Shown: positions 1 through 11,742, counted from the stretch's first letter. The stretch: 64,000 nt of DNA from Cephalotus follicularis (GCA_001972305.1 BDDD01000716.1:62001-126000); one strand, 5' to 3'. Notes: generated by a model from the sequence alone, not told the origin. Translations and numbers: made by a program.

Positions 1-1125
1 AATGCCTGTATCAGCAAATCTTTTGGCGATCCTCTTCTGTCGTCTCCTCATGCATTGCATATTCGTCTTCAGATCGGCAATATTCTGCTGCATGCCTTTA
101 ATAGCGTCAAACATCTCATCTAACCTATTTCTGGTAAGATGGTCATCTGGAATAGGTTGAGCTTGTGGTTCGATCTGTAGGGGTATATACTCAGCTTCTT
201 CCCCTACCTCGGCTTCACCTTCCTCTTCCTCCATCCTATTGGAGTCCTCGTCTCTCGGAATCCATGTACCAAGTCTCTTGTGCTTTTTGAACCCCATCCT
301 ACCAAGGGTTCCTTTTCCAAGTTTTTCTGCACTTTGGAGATCGTGGAGCACTTCTCCAGTAAAATCAATACCACAAAACTCGAGAATCTTGGTTATAATA
401 TTACTATACCCTAATCTTGCGTTCTCCCGGTCGTGTATAGCATGCATATGATTTATCATAAGAAAGAGAACATTGATAGGTCGGCTTGTGATAAAGTGAT
501 ACATCGTGAAGGCTTCCATGTGGGTCACCTCATCGAACCCACCGGCCTTAGGTAAAATGTGCGTGCAAACTGCACGGTGTAGGAATCTATAATCCAAGGG
601 TAAGTTCCTAGTGTACATTCGCTGAATAGGATCAGCGTTCTCTCCAAATAATACACGTACACAATCATGTCTATCGAATTCATCGCCAGTGACCCAAGTG
701 CGTTGGTTCCAACCCTTAGCCCCTAGGTTCGGAACTTTCAAGATGGTGTTTAGCCTATCTAAATTCAAGTCAATAGACTTTCCTTTGACTTTAGTGCTTA
801 GGCTATTCGAAGAGCTACCAAGTATGTGCACATAGAACTCTTTCATGAGTTCTGGATAACTAGGCAAGTTAATAGTGAAAAAAGGTTCTAATCCTTGGAA
901 CCTAATCCATTCAACAATGGGAAAACCTTCCCTAATGAAAAAATCAAAGTCCAAGACCTTACCTACAAGGATTTTCCTATTGAAATAGGCCTCTGGGTAC
1001 CTAGGGAGAGTGAGAGGCACCTCAGGAGCTGTGGATTCAGTGGTAACTCCCTTGCCCTTCTTCCCAACTGTTTTCCTCTTGCTTTTGGAGCCTTGTCCAA
1101 CCTCAACATTCTCGGTTCTAGGCAT
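1..1125 (-). CDS. Third frame of copia A: plant 'Transposase_32-like' (PF20167-type) protein, open to the window edge
   Basis: An uninterrupted frame of 375 codons starts at the ATG whose complement is at 1123-1125 and leaves the window at base 1. It lies 3' of pol on the same strand, where SIRE-type elements are known to carry an extra (env-like) frame. Residues about 12-25 are basic (KSKRKTVGKKGKG). Residues about 50-250 carry a domain with ELMKEFYVHI, VKGKSIDLNLDRLNTIL, LPLDYRFLHRAVCTHILP and SNIITKILEFCGI, which matches the same positions in the copia D third frame (LVKEFYSNL, VKGQRIYLDARILASIL, DHRLLHHLIVHQILP, SILTKVFQHC). Residues near 297-312 are acid-rich, and the visible end is a heptad-like coiled coil (MQQNIADLKTNM). 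I see no signal peptide or membrane segment. The family is named from memory as the 'putative plant transposon protein' domain; its function is unknown to me. Confidence 0.78.
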   Translation of the reverse strand, partial: MPRTENVEVGQGSKSKRKTVGKKGKGVTTESTAPEVPLTLPRYPEAYFNRKILVGKVLDFDFFIREGFPIVEWIRFQGLEPFFTINLPSYPELMKEFYVHILGSSSNSLSTKVKGKSIDLNLDRLNTILKVPNLGAKGWNQRTWVTGDEFDRHDCVRVLFGENADPIQRMYTRNLPLDYRFLHRAVCTHILPKAGGFDEVTHMEAFTMYHFITSRPINVLFLMINHMHAIHDRENARLGYSNIITKILEFCGIDFTGEVLHDLQSAEKLGKGTLGRMGFKKHKRLGTWIPRDEDSNRMEEEEGEAEVGEEAEYIPLQIEPQAQPIPDDHLTRNRLDEMFDAIKGMQQNIADLKTNMQCMRRRQKRIAKRFADTGI

Positions 1126-1254
1126 GATTGATGTTGTAGGAAGGTTAATCTTCGATTTTCGACTGTCAATCGCCAAGAAATCGCCGGAGAGGAGTGTATT
1201 TAGAAGTTAGGGTTTTGATATCTCTGTAAAAGTGAGTGGCAGACGACGCTTAGT

Positions 1255-1390
1255 AACTTAAAACCCGCTTAAAGCGTCGACGGAATTGGTTTAAGAGTCG
1301 GCGCCTAGACCAATTTCCCCAATTTTGAACCCTAATTTTGCTTTAAAGCGCTGACGCTTTAAAAGCAACGGTCGGCGCTTAGCTCTGTTT
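1255..1390. repeat. GTCGAC-word array in the pol/third-frame spacer of copia A
   Basis: The spacer holds about four words of one type: GCGTCGACGG, GTCGGCGCCT, AAAGCGCTGACGCTTT and GTCGGCGCTTAG. The exact variant AAAGCGCTGACGCTTT recurs in this element's own LTR near 17950. In transcription order the array lies between pol and the third frame. The remaining spacer (1126-1254 and 1391-1517) shows no frame of note. Confidence 0.7.
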
Positions 1391-1517
1391 TTCTGCAGAT
1401 TTGCCGTTTTGTGAGTGAGAACGAATGCAAATGATGCAATCATGGAAAAATAAGCAATTTGAACAAACATGCATATTCACATCAATCATAGAAACATGTT
1501 AATCAGTCAATTTCACA

Positions 1518-2642
1518 CAAACCTAATTCCAATCTAAAATTCAAGAAGGTTTGTTCATCTAGGGGTTTTGTAAAAATGTCCGCGACTTGTTCTTCGGTCG
1601 GGACGAAAACTAATTCTATGTCACCCTTCTCAATGTGGTCCTTAATGAAGTGATATCTAATGTCGATGTGCTTAGTTCTAGAGTGATGAACGGGATTTTC
1701 CCCTAAGCATATAGCACTAGTTTTATCAACCTAATAGGCACTTTTTCAAAGGTAAAACCATAATCAAGAAGTTGTTGCTTCATCCACATTATTTGTGCGC
1801 AACAACTACTTGCAGCGATAAATTCGGCTTCGGTAGTCGAAAGTGCTACCGAATTTTATTTCTTGCTAAACCAAGAAATGAGCATATTGCCTAAGAATTG
1901 ACAAGTGCCACTTGTGCTCTTTCTATCCACTTTATATCCTCCGAAATCGGCATCGGAGTAAGTGTGTAGGTCAAATGATGATTTCCTAGGATACCATAAT
2001 CCTAAGGACGGTGTATATGCTAAATATTTGAAAATGCGTTTTATGGCATGCAAATGAGATTCTTTGGGACAAGCTTGAAATCTAGCACACAAGCATACAC
2101 TAAACAAAATATCCGGCCTACTTGCCGTTAAATATAACAACGATCCAATCATACTTCTATATAGTTTCTGATCGATTGACTTACCTTGCTCATCTTTGTC
2201 AAGCTTTGTTGTAGTGCTCATGGGTGTCTTGCTCTTTTTCGCATTCTGCACCCCAAATCTCTTAAGTAGGTCCTTGACGTACTTTGATTGATTGATGAAG
2301 ATGCCTTCCTCCAATTGTTTGACTTGAAGTCCAAGGAAGTAATTGAGCTCACCCATCATGCTCATCTCGAATTCCACCTGCATAATCTTAGCAAAGTTCT
2401 TGCACAATTTTATGTTAGTAGAACCGAATATGATATCATCCACATACACTTGAACAATCAAAATTTCATCATTGACAGATTTTGTAAATAGTGTAATGTC
2501 AATAGTGCCTCTTTTAAAACCATTTTCAAGTAAATATCCACTAAGATTTTCATACCAAGCTCTTGGAGCTTGTTTCAAACCATACAAAGCCTTTGAAAGC
2601 TTAAAAACATGGTTGGGATAGAGAGGGTTTTCAAACCAGGGA
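1518..2642 (-). pseudogene. Copia A pol, downstream part: reverse transcriptase C-terminal half and RNase H
   Basis: Minus-strand reading shows ALYGLKQAPRAWYE at the RT palm, then YVDDIIFG (catalytic DD, near 2425-2450), LNYFLGLQV, YLTASRPDI, and the RNase H stretch SDADFGGYKVDRKSTSG, all standard for the SIRE-lineage copia polymerase. Its upstream part lies beyond gypsy A at 13549. The fragment is a fossil of a copia polyprotein and is broken overall. Confidence 0.9.
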
Positions 2643-3301
2643 TGTCACGCCCCGAACCACAAGAGTAAACCCCCACGATCCGTCGCGCGAGATACGTTCC
2701 TTTCAGCCCATTTAGTCATATAATTCATACTCCAAAAAGTGCAATAAATTTAAAACTTTAAACCAAAGTCATATAAGCGAAAGAATCATATATACATCAG
2801 TGGAACTAATCAAAATCAAATAAAACTAACTCTTAAAATCTCTCGAAATTTCGGCATGAAGTATTCGTTTATAGAGCTAAACCCCCTGTAAAGGAAAACT
2901 CAATTTATATATTCACACTCCCGAAGGAGGAATCAACAATTTATGTACATATGGGGCTCAGCCCTTAGCGATCACAACTTAACCTGTATCATATCATTCT
3001 AATGCCTCAAATGATGGGCTTGTCCCTGTTTAATACATCAATACACATATCATAAGCACCGCCACATGTCGGCAGGTCGATAGCTGAAATGAAACATATC
3101 TAATATATCTTTAGATCTATCTCTTATACATAACAAGTCTAACATATCAGTACAGTTCATTTATAACCCGAGGACCTTTTACAATTCATATAAACAAATT
3201 CATATACAAGAAACTCCATATACAACTAGCCAACAAAATATGTTATAAAAAACCTGTCCTTCTCAGCTTACCTCACAGACGTCCATCACCTGTGCCTGAG
3301 C

Positions 3302-3348
3302 CTGACCCATTCCGCACACATGGGAAATGGGTCAGCGACATAATGTCG
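3302..3348 (-). other. Paired hairpins in gypsy A 3' LTR
   Basis: CTGACCCATT (3302-3311) and AATGGGTCAG (3326-3335) form a perfect 10-bp stem with a 14-base loop. It is followed directly by CGACATAATGTCG (3336-3348), a second short perfect stem. The first stem sequence is shared with gypsy F at 61961-61986, with a different loop. The other LTR copy has the same stem at 10395-10428. Confidence 0.75.
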
Positions 3349-3743
3349 TGTAGGTATACTATGCTATGCATGCAACATTATAAGAATGTATGTGTGCAAC
3401 AATATATCAATGTATGTCATGTAGTGCATCAGCATAATAGTGATATGCGTTCAACAGTGTAATATATATATGTATGGTATGTCGTGTGCACAAATGAAAA
3501 TTGCGGATGGCGTCAATATACCAGCTGTCCCTAAGCAGTGGTATACTGGGCTGGTCCTAATCACATAAAAGGCCATAGGCCTGCAGACAATCCATATACA
3601 ATCAATATCAATCATAGGGACAACCTGTCCATAGGTCTGAGTACTACTCTGCCCCTCCGGCCCGAGATAGTACTACCACCGACTACCTACCCTTTTGAGG
3701 TCGTAGCCGAGTGGGGAAGAGATAATGCTGATCACATCATGGC

Positions 3744-3910
3744 TAAGCCGTAAAAACGGTCAGAGCCCATAATATAGTGGTAAAGCCGTAAAAACGGTCA
3801 GAACCCATAAGGTGGTAAAACCGTTGTTCTGACCCATAAGGTGGTAAAGCCGTAAAAACGGTCAGAACCATAGTTGGTAAAGCCGTAAAAACGGTCAGAA
3901 CCCATAGGCG
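3744..3910. repeat. Tandem repeat in gypsy A 3' LTR, about 5 units
   Basis: Units of about 30-42 bp carry the core GCCGTAAAAACGGTCAG, itself an imperfect palindrome (CCGT-aaaa-ACGG). The other LTR has about six units at 10842-11046, which accounts for the 37-bp difference in LTR length. Confidence 0.85.
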
Positions 3911-4604
3911 CCAGGAACCTCCAATGATGATGTGATCGAACACCCATAATCCTCGCGACGGAAACGTAGGTTATGGATGAGTTACCTCATAGGTCTCAAA
4001 CAGTAGTATATATCATAGTTGTACCTTGTAATACTCGTAACCCATAACATATATTTGTTTAAGGGATAGGGACCATTTCATAAAGGATCTCGTAGGATCC
4101 ACATCCGTCAAATCATATAAAGATCATTTCGTAATCATAAGTCATTTTTCATATCCAATGGCCCTTTTTTGTGTCCATAATCCATTTTGTAATCAATTTT
4201 TCATATATCATTTGGTTGGTCCCTATCGAAGTTATAATGAATGGAAAGGGAGTCCAAATGGGAGTATCCGTGCCCAGATGTCCCAATGGAAGTACCTGAC
4301 CATTTCAAAATCCATAAAACAATGGAGAGGAAGTCCAAATAAGATATCTGCGTCTCGATATCCCAATGGAACTATCATGACCATTTTGAAAACCATTTAG
4401 AAACCACTTGCGTAAAACTCTTTTATTGAGTACTTTTCTTTAAACTTCACTTTGAACATCGATTTATAATTCAAAAGTGATACATAAGGATTTCCATAGG
4501 TTACAAAGCCTCAGGGAGGCTTTCTATGAAATCCGGTTGAAGATAAAACCATTTCGGATGGAAAACCATGTAAAACAGTGTGTTTGGGCTGAATAGGGCA
4601 CTAA

Positions 4605-4815
4605 GCGTCATTGCTTAGCCCTGGGCGTCAACAGTTTTAAAAAGCACAAGTATAAAGCGTCAGCGGTTTGTTTTAAAGCACAAGGCGTTGACTGTTTGGT
4701 TTAACACATAAAAGCGTCGACAGTAAGTTTAACACATAAAAGCGTCGACTATAAGTTTAACACATAAAAGCGTCGACAGGTTTAGTTTTGAAAGCATAAA
4801 GCGTCGACGGTTTCG
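4605..4815. repeat. GTCGAC-word array in gypsy A 3' LTR
   Basis: About eight words of the AAAGCGTCGAC type occur, the middle ones in a near-tandem frame of about 27 bp (each following AACACATA). On the transcribed minus strand the array lies about 140-350 bp upstream of a TATAAAT (complement at 4462-4468). The same words are found in copia A's LTR and spacer, a different superfamily. Confidence 0.8.
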
Positions 4816-5410
4816 ATAGAAAATGTAGTTTGTGGAAAAGTTCGCAAATCATTGGAACTATGTCCAAAATAGTTCGAAGCCTTTTAAAATTCATCCCATA
4901 GCCCAGGAATTGAGAGAAGGCAAGAATTCATCTTCTCTTAATTCAATATCGACCCTTATATCATAAGTCATATGCAATATGCATATCCATCCGTATACTT
5001 GTATATATATATATATATGTATATACAATGATTCATCCATGCAAGTACAATTCGTACACATATCAATCCAAATAATCATTTAGAATGCATGAATGCAATG
5101 CAAGCAATAGTATAACCTACCTCGTAATAACTGAGCTCGTAAAGCTCAGAAATCCTTTATCCTTAATCGTTTCGTTTATCCTTGATCATTTCGCTTATCC
5201 TTGATCGTTTCCTTTATCCTGCATGAACAACACATTTCCGTTACATTCTACGCACGGAAACCAAGAACAGCCGCTATAGAAGCTTCAGCCAGTTTCCGGC
5301 CTACTCATTCACTCCGGCGAAACCCAAAAACAGGTTCCACATTGGACAACATGTTGAAAACCATCAGAGGCTCATCGTGACTCGTCGCGAAATGCGTTGT
5401 CACGGCCGGC

Positions 5411-5733
5411 AATGAGTCAACTCACTGAGTCAACTCGCCAGACTTCAACAGTTCTGGTCAACACCCAAAAACGCCTTAACCGACCTTAAAATCCTTCACC
5501 CAATCCATTGGTGGACGTAACTCACCGTGAATCGGCGCTGAAATGCCCAGTCACGGTCGGCCAGTGAGTTCAACTCACTGAGTTGACTAGTCGGTCGTCC
5601 TCAGCTTCGGCCAACACCATAAAATGCATCACAATCATCATATAAACACACTACCAGCCTTAACTCGCCGAGACTCGGCGCACATTGCGCGGTCTCAGGC
5701 GACTGTGAGTTGGCTCCACTGAGTCAACTCGCC
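5411..5733. promoter_or_regulatory. TGAGTCA / GTTGACT clusters in gypsy A 3' LTR
   Basis: Three short clusters each combine TGAGTCA-like (bZIP/GCN4-type) and GTCAAC (W-box core TTGAC on the other strand) motifs, near 5411-5435, 5562-5590 and 5705-5733. The copies in the other LTR (about 12550-12872) are almost unchanged. On the minus strand these lie upstream of the TA run and the GTCGAC array. A promoter role is inference. Confidence 0.45.
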
Positions 5734-6413
5734 AGTTTGATTCCGGCCGTTTTCGGCCAAATGATGCCAAACCAGCCATTGAAATGGGTGTAGCCGGCCT
5801 CCTAGGTGAAGACTCGACCCACCCGCGATGCTAACCGACGGTGGAACACACGCCAGCGGCGTGACAGTGGCGACATCGGGGAGAAGAAAGATAGAGAAAA
5901 GGAAGAAGAGAAAGGGGAGGTTACCGTGGTGAAGTCGCGCCGCTCGCTTTCCCGGTCTGGCGCCTTCTCCGTCATCCTCTCCGGCGTCTCTCTTCCTCTC
6001 TGGTTCTCTCTCCCGAATGCCCTCTCCCACTGTCTCACTCTCTCCCACTCTTCTAACACACTCGGGCGCCTTATGCGCCCGAGTGTTGTTTTGTTTTTTT
6101 TCTTTTTTTTTTCTTTTTTTTGTCTTTTGTCTCTCCTTTAGTATTTACCAGCCAAAATACTAAGGCCTGGGTCCCGTTTAATCCCCAAACGGCAATATTA
6201 ATTATCCGAACGGGTACCAAAATAATCGCAATAAAAATGCGAACATAGGGACTTATTGTCGCGCATTAATAATGGCCTTATTAATCATTTTGGGCCTTAC
6301 GATTTGCGGCTCCAATATGCGATGCCTTTTGTTAATACGGGCTCCATCGGCTCAATACGGCCATACATTGTGCCAATATTAAAATAATTATTTATAAAAT
6401 TTGGGGCCTTACA

Positions 6414-6428
6414 TCCTCCCCTCCTTAG
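6414..6428 (-). other. Polypurine tract of gypsy A
   Basis: The minus strand reads CTAAGGAGGGGAGGA immediately before the LTR, preceded by the GGGACGAGATTTTTC context usual at the 3' end of chromovirus pol. Confidence 0.85.
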
Positions 6429-9400
6429 AAAAATCTCGTCCCGATATTTCCTAGGTTAAATCATGTGAGGGTAGAGTGTCCGCGTTTCTTTCTCGCGTCT
6501 CATATAACTTTCTCAAGCTCATAGCATTATCATCACACTTCACCCATGAAGCGTACTCATCCTTTAACCATTTGGTCCACGACCGTATAACCCGTTTCAT
6601 CGTCCTTCGGAGTCCATATCATTCCAAAACCATCTCTGAACATATATTTATATACATATATGTGAGTTCTCCTCAAGCTTGTATCCATCCTTAGCTCTAA
6701 CAACTCATATGGTAACACGCGAGAAGGATCTGGATAATACATTATGAGTATTGAGGTATGACCACCTTCTGAAATACATGATCTTCCCATGTGAGTTCTG
6801 CTAACGGCAGAAGTCCATTCCAACTGTTATCTCTATCCATCACGCTTCTGTGATGCCACCCTGATCCAGGCATATACTCTACCTTATATGGTAGGTTCCA
6901 ATCCTGTAGGTTGAGTGGTAAGGCAAGCCTATAGGATACTGTGCCCACTCCTTCGCCATGTCATTCCACCAAATTGAATTACAGATCTCGATACATCTCG
7001 CTAATCGCAGGATGTACTGAGAAACTGGAGCGATAAGCTTGAAACTATAGCTCCTCCGCTGGCTTTTCGTTGTAAAGGGCACAAACTCTGCCTTGGGATT
7101 TTATCAACTCATCACCACAAATCGAGAATTCTGGTTTCAATCCGTCTTGATCGTGTAATGTAGCTTTAAGCAATTCACCATCCATTCCTTGAGCCTCTCA
7201 ATTCTATCTATCAACCATGGTCATGCTTGAACTTAGGAGATTGTCAAGCAAGCTAATCAGCGACTTAAGGCGTCTGCAAGCATATTAGCATCGCTTGGTT
7301 GATATTGGATCTCACAGATGTAACCATTGAGTAGCTCCATCCGCCTTCTTTGTTTCATTTTTTGATCCTTCTAAGAGAAAGGATGTTTCAGACCCTTGTG
7401 ATCTGTGAAAACCTCTACTTTATGACGCGTAGATAGGGTCTCCATTGGCGTAGCGCACTGCTAACGCTGCAAATTCTAGGTCATGAGTGGAATAACTCAC
7501 TCATGAGGCTCCAACTTTCCTTAAGACATAGGGGCTCATTCTCTTACAATCTCAAAACACAATTTGCACCGTTCCCTGAGGCATCGCTACATACCACGAA
7601 AACATCATTGCTCTCAGGTAAAACCATGATCGGCGCAGATATAAGACGATGTTTTAACTCCTGGAAGCTCCCTTTACCACTGTCATCTTTTACATCCCGT
7701 CTTTCTGCGTCAATCGAGTCAAAGGTGTGGTCATCCGTAAAAATTCCTTAAGAAAGCGGCGATAGTAACCCGCTAAGCCTAAGAAACCACGGACTATTGT
7801 CACGTTTATCGATCATTCCCAATCCTTCACTGCTTCTATACTTGTTAGGTCCACAGACGAACCAGCACTGGTCAACGTGAACAAGGAAACTACCTCCAAT
7901 AACAAAACTCCATACTTTCTGAATTGGCATACCATTGGCGATCTCGCAAGACCTGTCGTGTTTAGTACAACCACTTCCCATGGAAATCCACAAGCTTGGA
8001 ATGCACTAACACATCATCGAAGGAGACTACGATGATATGGTCAAGATATGGATTACACACCCCTTCCATAAAGTTCATCAATGTAGTGAGGAATTGATCA
8101 TCGCCTTTAACGACACTACGATTCACCCACAAGTCCATATCGTGACTTGGAGATTTTTGATGATAACATATATCCAAATGGATCCATCTCTGTAATCAAT
8201 TTCTAACTCATCCATCAACAACACTAGGAGGTTCGTCGTCATATAGGGTCGGCCATCTTTATAGCGCATGACTCACACACACCTTCAGGTTGAATAGATT
8301 CTCCCATTGGGGTGTTAACTTACATAACATTCCATAAGGGTTCTGGTTTCACATTAGCATGACATATGAGTCACAAGGAAATACATGAACTGCGCGAATC
8401 CAGATCCATAACCGTATCTTTGCCATGCCATAACCATATACCATAAACTGTATATATATACGTCCTGTAGTCAGGGCTCGTCGACCCTTCCTCTCAGTGC
8501 CACACCGATCTACCACAGTCATCTCAGTCGGTGACCTGTTTGCTTCACATGTCATGGCCCTCACTGTCACACCATTGGTATATCTCCTGGGGTTTCAGAG
8601 GGGTTGCCTTTTTGAAGTCGGTCTACTCGGCAGCCTGACTAGGGAATCCTTTAAGGATAGAACCCAAGCAAATCCAGAAACTTCATATAAAACAGGACAT
8701 TTGGGCGTCAACACCATCCTCTAGGCGTCGACGTCATCACTGTAGGCGTCAACTTGTAACACTGGTTAATGCACAAAAACGCGAAAGAATGGTCATCGCG
8801 TCAACTCTTCACTCATAAGCATCGATGTTATGAACCAATGCGTCGATGTGTTGATCGACAGAGGGGTTGACAAACAAAGGAGAATTCGAGCCAAACCCCT
8901 AGAAACAATCAATCAGATACTCTGAACCCTTCTCTAGAGGTAAGGATGTTAACTCACCAGGAACCACGTCCAGGTATTCACAAACAACCAGAACATCCTC
9001 AAACATCGGTACCAGTCTCCTGTTATCGGTTACATATGCCAGATATCCACTGTAACCTTGTCCCATAATTCTATCAGCATGAAGAGCTGAAATCATCTGA
9101 ACTGGCTGATGATCCCAAGTCCCAATAAACTGGAATTGAGACTATCTTGATATATTGAAGGTCTTAACCTTCTCGTAACCATTCACATGGGTACAATGTG
9201 CTGCTAACCAATCCATCATATATCCTTAGGAGGGTTAACTAAACATACATACTGTCTTCCGACTATACCATCACAATCCGGATCATTACGATCCGTAACG
9301 ATACGATCCGCAAACATATCATATCTGTATCCATACCTTATCCCTTAGCCATAACCGCACGATCCCTAGCCGTACGATTCATGGTTGTACGGTCCGCAAC

Positions 9401-9716
9401 CGTATGATCCATAACTGTATAACCAGCCCATACCACAAAACTGTGAGACAAGGTCAAATTGTAGGTCCCCGATAATTCCCGACCGTGGAACTAGTCTAAA
9501 TGTGGTATGGTAGTTCCTTTCCTTTTCCGTTCCATATCTGCTTGTTTAAGAGACAAAGATTCAGCTATCGACTTCTTATACTCATAATTCCAAGATACTC
9601 CATGTAACACTTATCATTCCGCTATTCCAAATAACTCAAATTATAGCACTTTAACTCAATCAATCAATCTCAATTCCACTAGCCAAGGACCCTATCCTGG
9701 CGTATCCAGCATAGGA
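6429..9716 (-). pseudogene. Gypsy A core: heavily decayed gypsy pol remnants
   Basis: Only islands of Tekay-type pol can be read on the minus strand. These are the protease-RT linker (GYLAYVTDNRR near 8900-9070), an RT palm echo (YLDHIIVVSFDDVLVHS near 7990-8040), RNase H and integrase echoes (about 6740-7700) and an integrase C-terminal echo (GTVSYRLALPLNL near 6890). A GTCGAC-word array lies at 8700-8860. From 9100 to 9716 no gag is recognisable; instead a degenerate CGTACGATCC-like word repeats near 9262-9430. Many breaks. Confidence 0.75.
8700..8860. repeat. GTCGAC-word array inside the gypsy A core
   Basis: At least seven words occur (GGCGTCAAC, GGCGTCGACGTCA, GCGTCAACT, GCATCGATG, GCGTCGATG, GATCGACAG and others). 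This array lies outside the LTR, near the protease-RT linker remnant. Confidence 0.7.
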
Positions 9717-9717
9717 C

Positions 9718-9733
9718 CGGCTCTGATACCAAT
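9718..9733 (-). other. Primer-binding site of gypsy A (initiator tRNA-Met type)
   Basis: The minus strand reads TTGGTATCAGAGCCGG just inside the 5' LTR, the usual tRNA-iMet complement of plant gypsy elements. Confidence 0.88.
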
Positions 9734-10841
9734 CCTGTCGCGCCCCGAACCGCGAGAGTAAACCCCCACGATCCGACGCCCGAGATACGTTCCTTTTAGT
9801 CCATTTAGTTATATAATTCATACTCCAAAAAGTGCAATAAATTTCAAACTTTAAACCAAAGTCATATAAGCGGAAGAATCATATATACATCAGCGGAACT
9901 AATCAAAATCAAATAAAACTAACTCTTAAAATCTCCCGAAATTTCGGCATGAAGTATTCGTTTATAGAGCTAAACCCCCTGTAAAGGAAAACTCAATTTA
10001 TATATTCACACTCCCGAAGGAGGAATCAACAGTTTATGTACATATGGGGCTCAGACCTTAGCGATCACAACTTAACCTGTATCATATCATTCTAATGCCT
10101 CAAATGATGGGCTTGTCCCTGTTTAATACATCAATACACATATCATAAGCACTGCCACATGTCGGCAGGTCGATAGCTGAAATGAAACATCTCTAATATA
10201 TCTTTAGATCTGTCTCTTATACATAACAAGTCTAACATATCAGTACAGTTCATTTATAACCCGAGGACCTTTTACAATTCATATAAACAAACTCATATAC
10301 AAGCAACTCCATATACAACTGGCCAACAAAATCTGTTATAGAAAACCTGTCCTTCTCAGCTTACCTCACAGCAGTCCATCACCTGTGCCTGAGCCTGACC
10401 CATTCCGCACACAGGGGAAATGGGTCAGCGACATAATGTCGTGTAGGTTTACTATGCTATGCATGCAACATTATAAGAATGTATGTGTGAAAAAATATAT
10501 CAATGTATGTCATGTAGTGCATCAGCATAATAGTGATATGCGTGCAACAGTCTAATATATATATGTATGGTATGTCGTGTGAACAAATGACAATTGCGGA
10601 CGGCGTCAATATACCAGCTGTCCCTAAGCAGTGGTATACTGGGCTGGTCCTAATCACATAAAAGGCCATAGGCCTGTAGAAAATCCATATACAATCAATA
10701 TCAATCATAGGGACAACCAGTCCATAGGTCTGAGTACTACTCTGCCCCTCCGGCCCGAGATAGTACTACCAGTGACTACCTACCCTTTTGAGGTCGTAGC
10801 CGAGTGGGGAAGAGATAACGTTGATCACATCATGGTTAAGC

Positions 10842-11046
10842 CGTAAAAACGGTCAGAGCCCATAATATAGTGGTAAAGCCATAAAAACAGTCAGAGCCCA
10901 TAATATAGTGGTAAAGCCATAAAAACGGTCAGAACCCATAAGGTGGTAAAGCCGTAAAAACGGTCAGAACCCATAAGGTGGTAAAGCCGTAAAAACGGTC
11001 AGAACCCATAGTTGGTAAAGCCGTAAAAACGGTCAGAACCCATAGG
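10842..11046. repeat. Tandem repeat in gypsy A 5' LTR, about 6 units
   Basis: Same unit as at 3744-3910 with one more copy. Confidence 0.85.
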
Positions 11047-11742
11047 CTCCAGGAACCTCCAATGATGATGTGATCGAACACCCATAATCCTCGCGACGGA
11101 AACGTAGGTTATGGATGGGTTATCTCAGAGGTCTCAAACAGTAGTATATATCATAGTTGTACCTTGTAATACTCGTAACCCATAACATATATTTGTTTAA
11201 AGGATAGGGACCATTTCATAAAGGATCTTGTAGGATCCACATCCGTCAAATCATATAAAGATCATTTCGTAATCATAAGTCATTTTTCATATCTGATGGC
11301 CCTTTTTTGTGTCCATAATCCATTTTGTAATCAATTTTTCATATATCATTTGGTTGGTCCCTATCGAAGTTATAATGAATGGAAAGGGAGTCCAAATGGG
11401 AGTATCTGCGCCCAGATGTCCCAATGGAAGTACCTGACCATTCCAAAATCCATAAAACAATGTAGAGGAAGTCCAAATAAGATATCTGCGTCTCGATATC
11501 CCAATGGAACTATCCTGACCATTTTGAAAACCATTTAGAAACCACTTGCGTAAAACTCTTTTATTGAGTACTTTTCTTTAAACTTCACTTTGAACATCGA
11601 TTTATAAATCAAAAGTGATACATAAGAATTTCCATATGTTACAAAGCCTTAGGGAGGCTTTCTATAGAATTCGGTTGAAGATAAAACCATTTCGGATGGA
11701 AAACCATGTAAAACAGTGTGTTTGGGCTGAATAGGGCACTAA

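Larger units (their letters stand above)
2643..6413 (-). repeat. Gypsy A 3' LTR
   Basis: A 3771-bp direct repeat of 9736-13543. It contains a perfect 10-bp inverted repeat near 3302-3335, about five copies of a 30-42-bp tandem unit (3744-3910), a GTCGAC-word array (4605-4815), a TA run (about 5000-5017) and clusters of TGAGTCA (5411-5733). Several overlapping frames of 80-160 codons occur on both strands near 5695-6141. They are repeated in the other LTR and match no family I know, so they are not called as genes. Confidence 0.92.

Noticed and set aside
3744-3910. Possible centromeric or subtelomeric satellite
   Set aside because: Only five or six units, confined to the same place in both gypsy A LTRs.
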